64,000 bases of DNA, from assembly GCF_030817595.1 (NCBI RefSeq), contig NZ_JAUSZN010000001.1, forward strand, positions 5,020,001 to 5,084,000, read 5' to 3'. The notes under the pieces were generated by a model. The model did no database searches and had not been told where the DNA came from. It saw nothing but the letters and a program-made list of their open reading frames with translations. The DNA is from Neobacillus niacini (lineage in GTDB: Bacteria; Bacillota; Bacilli; Bacillales; Cytobacillaceae). A program made the position numbers and the translations under genes. Shown one piece after another: positions 37,304-45,271 of the stretch (position 1 is the first letter of the stretch; each line of letters opens with the position of its first letter).

Positions 37304-37551
37304 GATGAAAACTCCCTTCAAGTTAATATATGGCAGTTATTCAAACGTATCACTTCTCTTTATGGTGGTATATAGTAAAAATCCTAATATGCTTTACTGG
37401 ATGATCATTTCGTTTTAGTGTCGAAATCCACTAACCTAACTTCGACAAAAAATTTCCCGGAAAACTTTCGTAAATTCATTTTTTAATGGGCTTGAGGATG
37501 TTTTAATCAAACGCTTGTTTAAGGTGATGACTCTAAGACTTTGTCGAAAAA

Positions 37552-37572
37552 AGACCCATTGAAAATGGGTCT
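37552..37572 (-). terminator. Terminator of the hxlAB operon
   Basis: AGACCCAT(T)/ATGGGTCT stem overlapping the hxlB stop, followed on minus by TTTTTT. The remainder of 37322-37550 shows a weak GTCGAA/TTCGAC hairpin and nothing else. Confidence 0.75.
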
Positions 37573-38119
37573 ACTCTAAATTACTATGGCGTTTAAATGC
37601 AGCGTTGTGGTCCACTTTGTTAAGTGCACTGTATTGCAGACATAGGGTATCGAATACAATGTGAGCGCACTGGTCGAATAGGGAACCAAGCGGTTGAATC
37701 GTTTTCAATTCACTCTCACGACGATATTTAGTAGCAGCGGGGACGTGAAGAATGGTTGTTGCAGAATCTGCCAATGGTGATTCTGGATTTGCGGTAACAG
37801 CTACTACGGAACAGCCAAGAGTATGTGTCTTTTCAGCTGTCCAAACCACATTCTTGGTTGTTCCTGAACCAGAAATCGCTACTAAAAGGTCTCCTTCTTC
37901 AATAGATGGGGTGATTGTTTCACCTACAACATAGACGGCAGCACCTAAATGCATTAAGCGCATGGCAAATGATTTGGCCATCAGCCCGGAACGACCTTCA
38001 CCAATAACGAAAATTCGCTTGGCTTTTTGCAATTGGCGGGCGATATCGTCCAGCTTATTTTCTTCTACCTGATTCAGTACAGTTTCGATTTCTTTAATAA
38101 TAGTAGGAATGAATAACAT
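37571..38119 (-). CDS. hxlB: 6-phospho-3-hexuloisomerase
   Basis: A 182-residue SIS-domain sugar isomerase interconverting D-arabino-3-hexulose 6-phosphate and fructose 6-phosphate in the ribulose monophosphate pathway. The SIS motif VIGEGRSGLMAKSFAMRLMHLG and LVAISGSGTTKNVV are clear. It lies three bases after hxlA in one operon. The length is normal. In Bacillus the pair detoxifies formaldehyde; here its control by a LacI-type operator suggests a sugar-linked role. Confidence 0.93.
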   Translation of the reverse strand: MLFIPTIIKEIETVLNQVEENKLDDIARQLQKAKRIFVIGEGRSGLMAKSFAMRLMHLGAAVYVVGETITPSIEEGDLLVAISGSGTTKNVVWTAEKTHTLGCSVVAVTANPESPLADSATTILHVPAATKYRRESELKTIQPLGSLFDQCAHIVFDTLCLQYSALNKVDHNAAFKRHSNLE

Positions 38120-38122
38120 GAT

Positions 38123-38749
38123 TTATTTTGCCTCCACTAGTTTAAATTTGGCTGCTGCTTCTGCTGGATACTCTGCCTTCGTGATAGCGGAGCCTATGAT
38201 CACGATGGAAGGATTTAGTGTTTTGCGTATTAAATCCAATGAATCGAGGGTAATTCCCCCTGCAGCAGCAATGGTCATATCAGGACCATAGAAGTTGTTT
38301 TCCACTGCACCATGATTGCTAGCCCCAAGCTCCTCTTGTTGATCCTTGCTTACATGCTCACAAAAAACAGCATTCTTGTATTTCATTAAATCTCTTTTTT
38401 GGTGCTCTGTTGTATTTAATAAATCAATCATTACGGTTTTATTGTATCGCCCTGCAACCTGCATACACGCCTCAATGGTTACAAGGGGAGACACGCCCAT
38501 GACAGTCGCCACATCCGCTCCGGCTTCATAGCACATTTCAAATTCATAACGGGCATTATCAATCGTTTTTATATCGGCAACAATCGTTTTGGCAGGGAAA
38601 GCTTTTTTCAGCTCTCTAACGCTCGCCATCCCAAATTCCTTAATTAATGAGGTTCCGACCTCTATCCAATCAACGGAGTCCTCTACTTTTCTTGTTAATT
38701 CAATCGCTTCACTTATTTCCATCCGATCCAAAGCAAGTTGTATTTTCAT
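38123..38749 (-). CDS. hxlA: 3-hexulose-6-phosphate synthase (or related 3-keto-L-gulonate-6-phosphate decarboxylase family member)
   Basis: A 208-residue TIM-barrel enzyme of the orotidine-monophosphate-decarboxylase suprafamily. The D-x-K-x-x-D metal/catalytic motif is ADIKTID. ASVRELKKAFP and IAAAGGITLDSL match hexulose-phosphate synthases. It condenses formaldehyde with ribulose 5-phosphate, or does the reverse. Pairing with hxlB supports synthase over decarboxylase. AAAGGAG precedes the ATG, and two 12-bp palindromes lie in the promoter region. Confidence 0.9.
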   Translation of the reverse strand: MKIQLALDRMEISEAIELTRKVEDSVDWIEVGTSLIKEFGMASVRELKKAFPAKTIVADIKTIDNARYEFEMCYEAGADVATVMGVSPLVTIEACMQVAGRYNKTVMIDLLNTTEHQKRDLMKYKNAVFCEHVSKDQQEELGASNHGAVENNFYGPDMTIAAAGGITLDSLDLIRKTLNPSIVIIGSAITKAEYPAEAAAKFKLVEAK

Positions 38750-38775
38750 CGGTTAAACTCCTTTTCGGTAGTAAA

Positions 38776-38800
38776 TAAATCGATTTACTAAACCGGTTTA
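38776..38800 (-). promoter_or_regulatory. Twin 12-bp operators in front of hxlA
   Basis: TAAATCGATTTA (38776-38787) and TAAACCGGTTTA (38789-38800), both perfect palindromes, one base apart. They lie immediately downstream of the hxlA -10. The same motif occurs three times before 43095. They are probable sites for the LacI/KdgR-like regulator encoded next door. Confidence 0.8.
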
Positions 38801-38807
38801 TGAAATG

Positions 38808-38836
38808 ATTATACTTCAAATGTAAGCGTTATTCAA
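38808..38836 (-). promoter_or_regulatory. Promoter of hxlAB
   Basis: On minus, TTGAAT (38831-38836), 17-bp spacer, TATAAT (38808-38813). A cre-like TGTAAGCGTTAT (plus 38821-38832) overlaps the spacer and -35 region. Confidence 0.75.
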
Positions 38837-38874
38837 TAGAAAAGTAAAGAGGGTCTGGAAGGGAGAAGGAAGGA

Positions 38875-38957
38875 AAGTGCCTGCCAATAACTGTCCGTCT
38901 CAGGTGGACAGTGTCCACGAGCGGTGCCTGTCACCAGTGTCACCAAAACAGGCACTT
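38875..38957. repeat. 83-bp palindromic repeat element
   Basis: Bounded by the perfect 9-bp inverted ends AAGTGCCTG / CAGGCACTT. Inside are GTGGACA-g-TGTCCAC (38904-38918), ACTGTCC/GGACAGT, and a GGTG...CACC stem. It lies between the LacI gene end and the hxlA promoter. It looks like a REP/MITE-type dispersed element. Confidence 0.6.
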
Positions 38958-38959
38958 AC

Positions 38960-39937
38960 CTACTTGATCTCGCTCGGAAATACGATTACTTCGGGGGCAT
39001 GATTTTCTTTGCGAATTTGTTGATAAAGGAGTTCGGCGGCTTTGGTCCCCATTTTTGCTGCTGGTTGTATGATAAAGGATAGGGTTGTCTCGAGCATTTG
39101 GGAGAAGGGGATGTTGTCAAATACTACTACATCTAGGTCTTTCCCAAACTTCATTCCTTTTTCTTTTAAGAATTCTCCAAGAGCAATAAAAACACGATCA
39201 TTCGCTGCAAATAGGGCTGTTGGTTTTACATCTAATGAAAAAAGCTCTTCCAATTGCTTTTTCATATCGGGGATACTTGCTTCGATAATGTAATTTGGAT
39301 TTACCTCAAAGCCTGCGTCATTCAAAGCTTTTTTGTATCCTTCCAATCTTTCTATCCGTGTGCTGACTGTAAGCGGCTGGACGGCAAAGGCAATATTTTT
39401 ATGTCCGTTGTGGATGAAATGCTGAATGGCCTTGTAAGTGGATTCAGTGTTGTCGGTAATCACGGAAAACACATCAAGATTTTCTACTTTTCGATCGACA
39501 AACACAACGGGATAGCCTTGATTTATCATGATTTCATATAATTCATTATTTTTTCCTGTTGGAAAAATAATTAGCCCATCCACCTGTTTCGCCCGCAACA
39601 TTTCAATATACTTCTTTTCCTTATCCGGATCATCATCGGCATTGCACACGATGGTCTGCAAATCATATTGATGAAAGAAATCCTCAATCGCACGGCTCAC
39701 TTCTGTCGAGAAATAATGTGTTATATTCGCAACAATGATTCCAATAAGAGAGGTACGCTTCTGTTTGAGGCTCCTTGCTAAAAAATTGGGTTGATACCCT
39801 AGGGTGTCAATGGCCTCTTCAATTTTCTGCTTTGTTTTTTCACTCATATATTCATATCGTTTATTTAAGTATTGAGAAACGGTACTTTTTGATACACCTG
39901 CTTCACGGGCCACATCGGCCATCGTTACTTTTTCCAT
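38960..39937 (-). CDS. LacI-family regulator (KdgR-like)
   Basis: A 325-residue LacI/GalR repressor. The helix-turn-helix TMADVAREAGVSKSTVSQYL is followed by the hinge YQPNFLARSLKQKR and an effector domain. The start is the ATG at 39937 with AGAGG nine bases upstream; longer in-frame starts are rejected. It is flanked by hxlAB and a kinase/MFS operon, both of which carry the same 12-bp palindromes, so it likely controls both. The HTH resembles KdgR of Bacillus. The inducer is unknown. Confidence 0.88.
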   Translation of the reverse strand: MEKVTMADVAREAGVSKSTVSQYLNKRYEYMSEKTKQKIEEAIDTLGYQPNFLARSLKQKRTSLIGIIVANITHYFSTEVSRAIEDFFHQYDLQTIVCNADDDPDKEKKYIEMLRAKQVDGLIIFPTGKNNELYEIMINQGYPVVFVDRKVENLDVFSVITDNTESTYKAIQHFIHNGHKNIAFAVQPLTVSTRIERLEGYKKALNDAGFEVNPNYIIEASIPDMKKQLEELFSLDVKPTALFAANDRVFIALGEFLKEKGMKFGKDLDVVVFDNIPFSQMLETTLSFIIQPAAKMGTKAAELLYQQIRKENHAPEVIVFPSEIK

Positions 39938-40037
39938 GCTATTTTCCTCTTTCCTATGGTTCATTGCTTTCATTTTAGCGACAAATCAACTATTTATCCA
40001 GTATCTTCGATGTACGGTCTTTTTTTGATAAAGAAAA

Positions 40038-40063
40038 GAGGACGACATATTTTTGTCATCCTC
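40038..40063 (-). terminator. Terminator of the isomerase-kinase-MFS operon
   Basis: GAGGACGACA / TGTCATCCTC stem with one G-T pair, followed on minus by TTTTCTTT. Confidence 0.7.
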
Positions 40064-40095
40064 AACCATTATGCTAACCGCGCTACGTGAAATTA

Positions 40096-41379
40096 TTACG
40101 CACTCATTTTCATAGCTGCGGGCTTGCTGCTATCCTTTTTTGCGACATTTACCGCCCAAACAGTCAAGATTGCAGATAGGAATAAAGATCCTGCCATAAA
40201 GATATAAGAAGCACCAAATCCACCTGTTGCACCGTTCAAATATCCTACAATATAGGCACCAACGAAGGATCCTAATGCACCCATAGAGTTAATCAGAGCC
40301 ATTGCACCGCCGGCAACGTTACGCGGCAGGATTTCAGGAATAATTGCAAAGAATGGACCGTATGGAGCATACATCGCACCACCTGCAATGACCAACAGGG
40401 CAAAGGAAATCCAGAAGTGCTGTGTGCCAATTGCATACGAAGCATAGAAGGCGATTGCGCCAATTAATAGGAATGGCCAAACAAAAGCACTTCGGTTCAT
40501 CATTTTATCAGAGAAATAGGAAGCAGTTAACATTAAAACAATGGCTAAAATATAAGGGACTGAAGACAACCAGCCTGTTGTAACAATATCCATATTTGGC
40601 GCCGCTTTAATAATAGAAGGGAGCCACATCACAAATCCATAGACACCAATGCTCCATAGGAAGTATTGAATGCTAAGTAAAATAACGGGTTTTGATTTGA
40701 AGGCTTCTGCGTAATTTTTAACCGGCTTAATTCCTTCTTGTTCTTTAGCTAATTGTAGTTCAAGGTCAGACTTTTCTTTATCGGTTAACCATTTTGCATC
40801 TTTCGGCTTATCATTGACTAACTTCCACCAAATAAACGCCCAAACGACAGCAGGCAGCCCTTCAATAATAAACATCCATCTCCAGCCAACCGATTCAACT
40901 AAATAACCAGAAACAATGGACATCCATAAAACAGTTGCGGGGTTACCAAGTATTAAGAACGTATTGGCACGTGAACGTTCTTTTTTTGTAAACCAGTTGC
41001 TCAATAGTACAAGCATCGACGGCATAACAGCGCTTTCTACGACTCCAAGGGCGAAACGAATGACGAACAGTAACTTCACATTCGTTACCATACCCGTGAA
41101 CGTAGCAAGTAAGCCCCAAGCGATTAATGACCAAAAGATTAATACCTTGGCACTCTTTTTCTCCGCGTAAGCTGCACCTGGTACTTGGAAAAAGAAATAA
41201 CCCAAGAAGAAAAGTGCCCCAAGCAGGGAAGAAGTGGCCGCTGTAATGTCAAGGTCCTTTGCTAATCCAGAAGCCGCTCCAAACCCATAGTTGGCACGGT
41301 CAAGATAGGCAAGACTGTAAGTGATAAAAGCAATAGGAATCAGATAAAACCATCTTTTTTTGGCAATCGTTTGGTTCAT
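40096..41379 (-). CDS. MFS transporter, anion:cation symporter type (hexuronate/aldonate-like)
   Basis: A 427-residue major facilitator with 12 predicted segments. The N-terminal LAYLDRANYGFG and the loop GVVESAVMPSMLVLLSNWFTKKERSRANTF are hallmarks of the ACS family that imports gluconate, hexuronates and similar organic acids. A cytoplasmic loop (WLTDKEKSDLELQLAKEQ) divides the halves. It is the third gene of an operon with a sugar isomerase and a PfkB kinase, so it probably imports their acid sugar substrate. Confidence 0.9.
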   Translation of the reverse strand: MNQTIAKKRWFYLIPIAFITYSLAYLDRANYGFGAASGLAKDLDITAATSSLLGALFFLGYFFFQVPGAAYAEKKSAKVLIFWSLIAWGLLATFTGMVTNVKLLFVIRFALGVVESAVMPSMLVLLSNWFTKKERSRANTFLILGNPATVLWMSIVSGYLVESVGWRWMFIIEGLPAVVWAFIWWKLVNDKPKDAKWLTDKEKSDLELQLAKEQEGIKPVKNYAEAFKSKPVILLSIQYFLWSIGVYGFVMWLPSIIKAAPNMDIVTTGWLSSVPYILAIVLMLTASYFSDKMMNRSAFVWPFLLIGAIAFYASYAIGTQHFWISFALLVIAGGAMYAPYGPFFAIIPEILPRNVAGGAMALINSMGALGSFVGAYIVGYLNGATGGFGASYIFMAGSLFLSAILTVWAVNVAKKDSSKPAAMKMSA

Positions 41380-41380
41380 G

Positions 41381-42340
41381 TTAATTCACTCCCTGTAAAT
41401 TATTTTCTATATATTTTTTTAACTGTGCTTTGGTTGGATAGCCATCGTTGTCACCAGGTGACTGAACAGCTAGTGAACCAATTGCATTTCCTCGCATAAC
41501 CGCGTCATGAATGGAGATACCTTCAAGGAGTCCACTGATCACTCCGACAGCAAAACCATCACCTGCACCAACGGTATCGACGACCTTTTCTACAGGAAAG
41601 CCGAGTACGGTTCCTTCTTCGGTTGCTGTTTTATAAAAAGCACCCGCCGGCCCAAGCTTAATGACCACAAGCTCGACCCCTTTATCCAAGTAAAAGGAAG
41701 CAATATCACGAGGGTTTTTTAAACCTGTTAAAATTTCACCCTCAGCTAACCCCGGTAAAACGTAATCTGCTTGGAAAGCTACTTCATTGATTTCTTTTAC
41801 CATTTCTTCTTGTGATGCCCAAAGAGTCGGACGTAAATTCGGATCCAAGGAGACCTTCCGACCATTTTTTTTCATAGTCGTTAACGCATGTTTGGCAAAT
41901 GCTCGTGCACCTGTTGAAATCGCTAATGGAATCCCTGTCATATGAAGGTGTTTAGCGGCTGTGAAATACTCTTCATTAAAATCTCCTACAGTAAGATGAC
42001 TTGCAGCGGATCCTTTACGGAAATATTGAACTTCAGGATCTCCTTCTAACACCATTGACTTTAATTGGAACCCAGTAGGGTACGTGTTGTCTAGCAAAAC
42101 GTGGTCTATGTTGACGTTTTCATTTTGGAGACGGTTCATAATAAATTTTCCAAACGCGTCATTTCCTACTTTACTCGCCCAGCCAGAGCCGAGCCCAAGG
42201 CGGGCAAGTCCGATGGCGACGTTGGTTTCAGCGCCTGCAAGCTCACGGGTGAATTGGTTAACTTCATGTAAGGAACCAGGATGATTCGCCATGAACATCG
42301 CCATTGCTTCGCCGAATGTTACCACATCTAACTTTTTCAT
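41381..42340 (-). CDS. PfkB-family sugar kinase (2-keto-3-deoxygluconate kinase-like)
   Basis: A 319-residue ribokinase-family enzyme. The N-terminal VVTFGEAMAMF, GAETNVAIGLARLG and the PfkB signature DTVGAGDGFAVG with the catalytic Asp are intact. Overall it resembles KdgK. No KDPG aldolase gene is in the cluster, so its phosphorylated product may go elsewhere. Overlaps the upstream isomerase gene by 4 bp and precedes the transporter by 1 bp. Confidence 0.88.
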   Translation of the reverse strand: MKKLDVVTFGEAMAMFMANHPGSLHEVNQFTRELAGAETNVAIGLARLGLGSGWASKVGNDAFGKFIMNRLQNENVNIDHVLLDNTYPTGFQLKSMVLEGDPEVQYFRKGSAASHLTVGDFNEEYFTAAKHLHMTGIPLAISTGARAFAKHALTTMKKNGRKVSLDPNLRPTLWASQEEMVKEINEVAFQADYVLPGLAEGEILTGLKNPRDIASFYLDKGVELVVIKLGPAGAFYKTATEEGTVLGFPVEKVVDTVGAGDGFAVGVISGLLEGISIHDAVMRGNAIGSLAVQSPGDNDGYPTKAQLKKYIENNLQGVN

Positions 42341-43095
42341 AGTAGTACCTCGCTTTCTGTGAACATTTGGATATACTCTTTTGTTCGTTCCTTTGGTTGT
42401 ATGGGGAACTCAAGCGCTTTCACTAGATTGGAAGGGAGGCTGTTCATCACTTTTTCCCAGCTGTGTCCAATGTTTTTTTGAAGCGGCACGGTTACGAGTT
42501 CTCCGTTTTCCAAATTAACTTGTTTCAAATGAAGATACTGGACATATTGGGACAGCTGACTTAAAGCGTCGTCTATATCCTGCTTGGCATAGTACCAGTT
42601 TCCGGCATCAAATGTCATTTTAACCGGCACATTCTGTTCGGAGGCGCTTTCAAAAAATGCCTTTAAGTTGGAAACATTTCCGCCATACAGCGTTTGATCG
42701 TTCTCTACGAATAATTGAATTTCAGAATGCTGCTTCAAAAAGAAGTGGAGGTAGCTTAAATGGGATTGCTCTTTACTAAAATGTCCTAGTGATACTTTGA
42801 CCCACTTGGCACCAAGCTTTTTTCCTTCTTCAAAAATGGCAGTTAACTCTTGTTCGTTTAACTGATGATTCGCATTCCATAATTCGACGGGTGCGGAATA
42901 CACAGTAAAAAGTTGATGTTGTTCTATTTCTTGTTTCATGCTTTCTATCGGCGGAACTTGTTCTGAAAATAACTCGCGGCGAATCTCAATTCCATAAGCA
43001 CCTGAACTTGCAATAAGCTTAATAAAAGAAGTTTGTCCTTTCTCTAAGACTTCGACTCTATCAAAAGCATTTAAAGGAACAATCACATTTTGCAT
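42337..43095 (-). CDS. Sugar phosphate isomerase/epimerase-like TIM barrel
   Basis: A 252-residue xylose-isomerase-like TIM-barrel protein. Candidate metal ligands are Glu in LFVENDQTLYGG, Asp in KMTFDAGNWYY, and Glu in LVKALEFPIQ, with YLHLKQV before the last. First gene of the isomerase-kinase-transporter operon. It may isomerise the imported sugar acid or ketose. The fold is recognisable; the substrate is not. Confidence 0.78.
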   Translation of the reverse strand: MQNVIVPLNAFDRVEVLEKGQTSFIKLIASSGAYGIEIRRELFSEQVPPIESMKQEIEQHQLFTVYSAPVELWNANHQLNEQELTAIFEEGKKLGAKWVKVSLGHFSKEQSHLSYLHFFLKQHSEIQLFVENDQTLYGGNVSNLKAFFESASEQNVPVKMTFDAGNWYYAKQDIDDALSQLSQYVQYLHLKQVNLENGELVTVPLQKNIGHSWEKVMNSLPSNLVKALEFPIQPKERTKEYIQMFTESEVLL

Positions 43096-43125
43096 GGTTA
43101 TGACACCTTCTTTGAAGTAATTAAA

Positions 43126-43163
43126 TATATCGATTTAGTAAACCGGTTTAGTAAATCGGTTTA
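43126..43163 (-). promoter_or_regulatory. Triple 12-bp operator array before the isomerase-kinase-MFS operon
   Basis: TATATCGATTTA (43126-43137), TAAACCGGTTTA (43139-43150) and TAAATCGGTTTA (43152-43163) repeat with a 13-bp period. The middle copy is identical to one in front of hxlA. Confidence 0.82.
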
Positions 43164-43168
43164 TGGAT

Positions 43169-43198
43169 ATTATAAACTCATTGTAAGCGCTATTGCAA
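43169..43198 (-). promoter_or_regulatory. Promoter with cre-like site
   Basis: On minus, TTGCAA (43193-43198), 18-bp spacer, TATAAT (43169-43174). The spacer contains GCGCTTACA, a catabolite-responsive-element-like sequence also found at the hxlA promoter. Confidence 0.7.
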
Positions 43199-43305
43199 GT
43201 AAAACTTTTAAAAAAACGGTTTGACAGAATTTTTCTAGTGGGGATGAATATAGGATGATAAAAATAGCGGACTTAATAGGAGGTTTTCTGGATAAGCCGA
43301 GTACA

Positions 43306-43337
43306 TACGGCAATCACATGGGTTAGTGATTGCCGTA
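43306..43337. terminator. 12-bp hairpin at the end of the zinc-ribbon gene
   Basis: TACGGCAATCAC / GTGATTGCCGTA with an 8-nt loop, overlapping the 3' end of the gene at 43323. It lacks a strong T-run. Confidence 0.5.
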
Positions 43338-43520
43338 TTGTAATTTACCGGGATGAAGGATTTTTATAGAAAGAATTTCACCACAATTTAAACAAATGAT
43401 GTAGTTCTCTACTGCGCCCTTTGTGAAACTTTTTTCGATCAAACGAAGGCACTTGTGGTCAATGGCTTGCGTAAAGGAAGTTCCACCGCATTCTAGACAT
43501 TTTTTTATTGTTAAATTCAT
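43323..43520 (-). CDS. Small zinc-ribbon protein, 65 aa
   Basis: Two CxxC pairs (KCLECGG near the N-terminus and ICLNCGEIL about 35 residues later) form a probable zinc ribbon. The GGGTG upstream is only a weak ribosome binding site. Function unknown; such proteins are common in Bacillus. Confidence 0.65.
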   Translation of the reverse strand: MNLTIKKCLECGGTSFTQAIDHKCLRLIEKSFTKGAVENYIICLNCGEILSIKILHPGKLQYGNH

Positions 43521-43633
43521 TTAACACCCGCTTTACTAGAAATTTCCATACCAAAAGACGAAAAAAAGAACGTAATGTTACAGTGATAATAGGTAACATT
43601 CCATTCTATGCAGGTTAGGTGGGAAATTTGCAT

Positions 43634-43664
43634 AAAAAAAGGGATTCAGCCGGTTGCCGAATCC
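43634..43664 (-). terminator. Terminator of the DUF1659/DUF2922/YvrJ operon
   Basis: GGATTC / GAATCC stem with inner pairing, followed on minus by a T-run of about seven. Confidence 0.6.
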
Positions 43665-43812
43665 AAAAAGAAATCTTATAAAAGGGGGTTTATGAAAGAG
43701 AGAGAAAAATGTTTGTCCTCTTCATGTATTTATCTTACCCCCTAAGTATGAACAAACTATGAACAAAGGTTTAAGGTTCTATTAATTTGAAGGTGACATT
43801 GTGGTTTAGTTT

Positions 43813-43950
43813 CTATGCCTTCATGCGTTCGGGAAGATTTTGAATCGATTGGACTACCATATCTAGCTTCGATTCAATCCGATATAGCAAATAGAGAGTC
43901 ACAACGATTGGAAATCCTACCTCACTAATTAGAGGTATCATTTGCTCCAC
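43813..43950 (-). CDS. yvrJ: YvrJ-family small membrane protein, 45 aa
   Basis: Reads MEQMIPLISEVGFPIVVTLY, then LLYRIESKLD, ending SIQNLPERMKA. This matches the YvrJ pattern: one hydrophobic segment followed by an amphipathic helix. It starts at GTG with AAAGGAG about nine bases upstream. It is the third gene of the DUF1659-DUF2922-YvrJ set, all on minus. Function unknown. Confidence 0.85.
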   Translation of the reverse strand: MEQMIPLISEVGFPIVVTLYLLYRIESKLDMVVQSIQNLPERMKA

Positions 43951-44016
43951 GAGATTTCACTCCTTTCTTTTAATAGAAGCCGGGCTTCCACTGGAACCCG
44001 GCCTCCTCTTACTCTA

Positions 44017-44235
44017 TTAAATAATCTCATATTCGGTTACATTTCGATCGATAACCCGAGCTCCTTTCGCAGTAGCAAAATTACCGTTTGTAGAAGTGAA
44101 AACTCCTGACGCGATCATCTCTTCCATCGCCGCCTTCACCACAGATCCGTCAATCGGTTCCTTCGGATTGTCTATTGATAAACGTGCGGATTTACCAAAC
44201 TCTGTCGTAAACTCCAACTCTAATGTTTTAGCCAT
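44017..44235 (-). CDS. DUF2922 family protein
   Basis: A 72-residue small protein with TLELEFTTEFGKSARLSIDNPKEPID and a C-terminal NFATAKGARVIDRNVTEYEII, the DUF2922 pattern. The start is the ATG at 44235, eight bases after AGGAGG; a GTG three codons earlier overlaps it. Second gene of the triad. Function unknown; probably works with its two neighbours. Confidence 0.85.
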   Translation of the reverse strand: MAKTLELEFTTEFGKSARLSIDNPKEPIDGSVVKAAMEEMIASGVFTSTNGNFATAKGARVIDRNVTEYEII

Positions 44236-44268
44236 TTCATTCACCTCCTAACACCATTTAATTTTTGA

Positions 44269-44487
44269 TTACGCTAGTAAATCTGCATTGTCGACTCTCT
44301 CAATATTGCTGAGAGTGTCGTTGGATAAACCGATCAACGCTTGTGCTGCCTGGAATAGTTGATCAGCTGTCGCGGATTTCTGGATGTTACTAAGTGTCTT
44401 TGCTTTTAAAACAGGTTTTCCTTCGTCATCCATGCCAACTTGAAACACCAAACGTAACTTAGACGATGTTACAACTGCCTGTGCCAT
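44269..44487 (-). CDS. DUF1659 family protein
   Basis: A 72-residue small protein (KLRLVFQVGMDDEGKPVLKA, KTLSNIQKSATADQLFQAA), matching DUF1659. GGAGGTG lies nine bases before the ATG. First gene of the DUF1659-DUF2922-YvrJ set. Function unknown. Confidence 0.86.
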   Translation of the reverse strand: MAQAVVTSSKLRLVFQVGMDDEGKPVLKAKTLSNIQKSATADQLFQAAQALIGLSNDTLSNIERVDNADLLA

Positions 44488-44571
44488 TGTCGATCACCTC
44501 CTTTCACCCTTTATATATATAAAAATAAGCGAAAAGGACATGGTCTGAAAAAATAAATCTCAGTTGGCGTA

Positions 44572-44621
44572 TTCTGGAGTGACTGAAGATAAGAATGAAA
44601 AGGAGTTTGGGGCTATGCAGG
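44572..44621. repeat. Diverged single copy of the 52-bp repeat family
   Basis: TCTGGAGTGACTGAAG, then AGTTTGGGG and TATGCAGG occur in the order and spacing of the tandem units at 32916-33173. Confidence 0.6.
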
Positions 44622-44660
44622 CGATCATGGAAGGATATACAGTCGTTAGAAGTAAAAGAG

Positions 44661-44682
44661 ACCAGCAAAGTTTTGCTGGCCT
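44661..44682 (-). terminator. Terminator of the Spo0E-like gene
   Basis: CCAGCAAA / TTTGCTGG stem, then TCTCTTTTACTT on minus. Confidence 0.55.
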
Positions 44683-44690
44683 CTTACTTG

Positions 44691-44879
44691 TTAGATTAGT
44701 TGTTCTATTTTCTCGTTAAAGTATTCATTCATCAGGCAATCGAGTTTGATTGATAGACTTATATATTCGGAAGTATTTGGGCCACTTTGGGTAAATAATT
44801 CACTTAGTTTTATTTTTAACTCCACAATGTCCATTAAAAGTTTTTTGTTTTCAATTTGGGTCGATTTATTTGTTTTCAT
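44691..44879 (-). CDS. Spo0E-like aspartyl-phosphate phosphatase
   Basis: A 62-residue two-helix protein. The family signature S-x-x-L-D-x-L-I is present as SIKLDCLMNEY, with IVELKIKLSELFTQSG forming the first helix. Spo0E proteins dephosphorylate Spo0A~P and so delay sporulation. The motif has Met in place of Ile. GAGG lies about seven bases before the chosen ATG. Monocistronic. Confidence 0.78.
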   Translation of the reverse strand: MKTNKSTQIENKKLLMDIVELKIKLSELFTQSGPNTSEYISLSIKLDCLMNEYFNEKIEQLI

Positions 44880-44882
44880 CAT

Positions 44883-45271
44883 ACACCTCGTATGTTTTTT
44901 TAGTAAATTGGTTTGGAAGGTGCGATGACTTGATTTACAAGTGCTTCAAATTTATGTTGGATAGCATTTTTCCAAAGCCTTTCCGATAGTAACATAGAAC
45001 ATCTTAGCTGTGAACACTGATTTAAATAGTAGGAAAATTGAGAAAAGGGTAAATGATACTGATATATCTTGATGCTGAAAACACCCTATAATTAGACATG
45101 ATTTCGACAATAATAAGTTATTTTGTGATAACGTCTAAATTGCAACAATTTTCGGTTGAGGTTCAACCATTTAAAAATGGCCAAGCTTGAACTGCCCCAT
45201 TAGCGAGGAATGTAAAAACTAGCAAATAAAGATTGATGGGGCTGAGATAATAACCATTTCTATCAGCTGTT
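44883..45271. other. Intergenic region with no recognised gene
   Basis: AT-rich. A small hairpin GGTTGA-ggt-TCAACC lies near 45154. I see no ORF with a ribosome binding site. The conserved DoxX promoter block follows. Confidence 0.4.

Noticed and set aside
41507..41722. Plus-strand ORFs inside the MFS and kinase genes
   Set aside because: Antisense shadows of strongly supported minus-strand genes.
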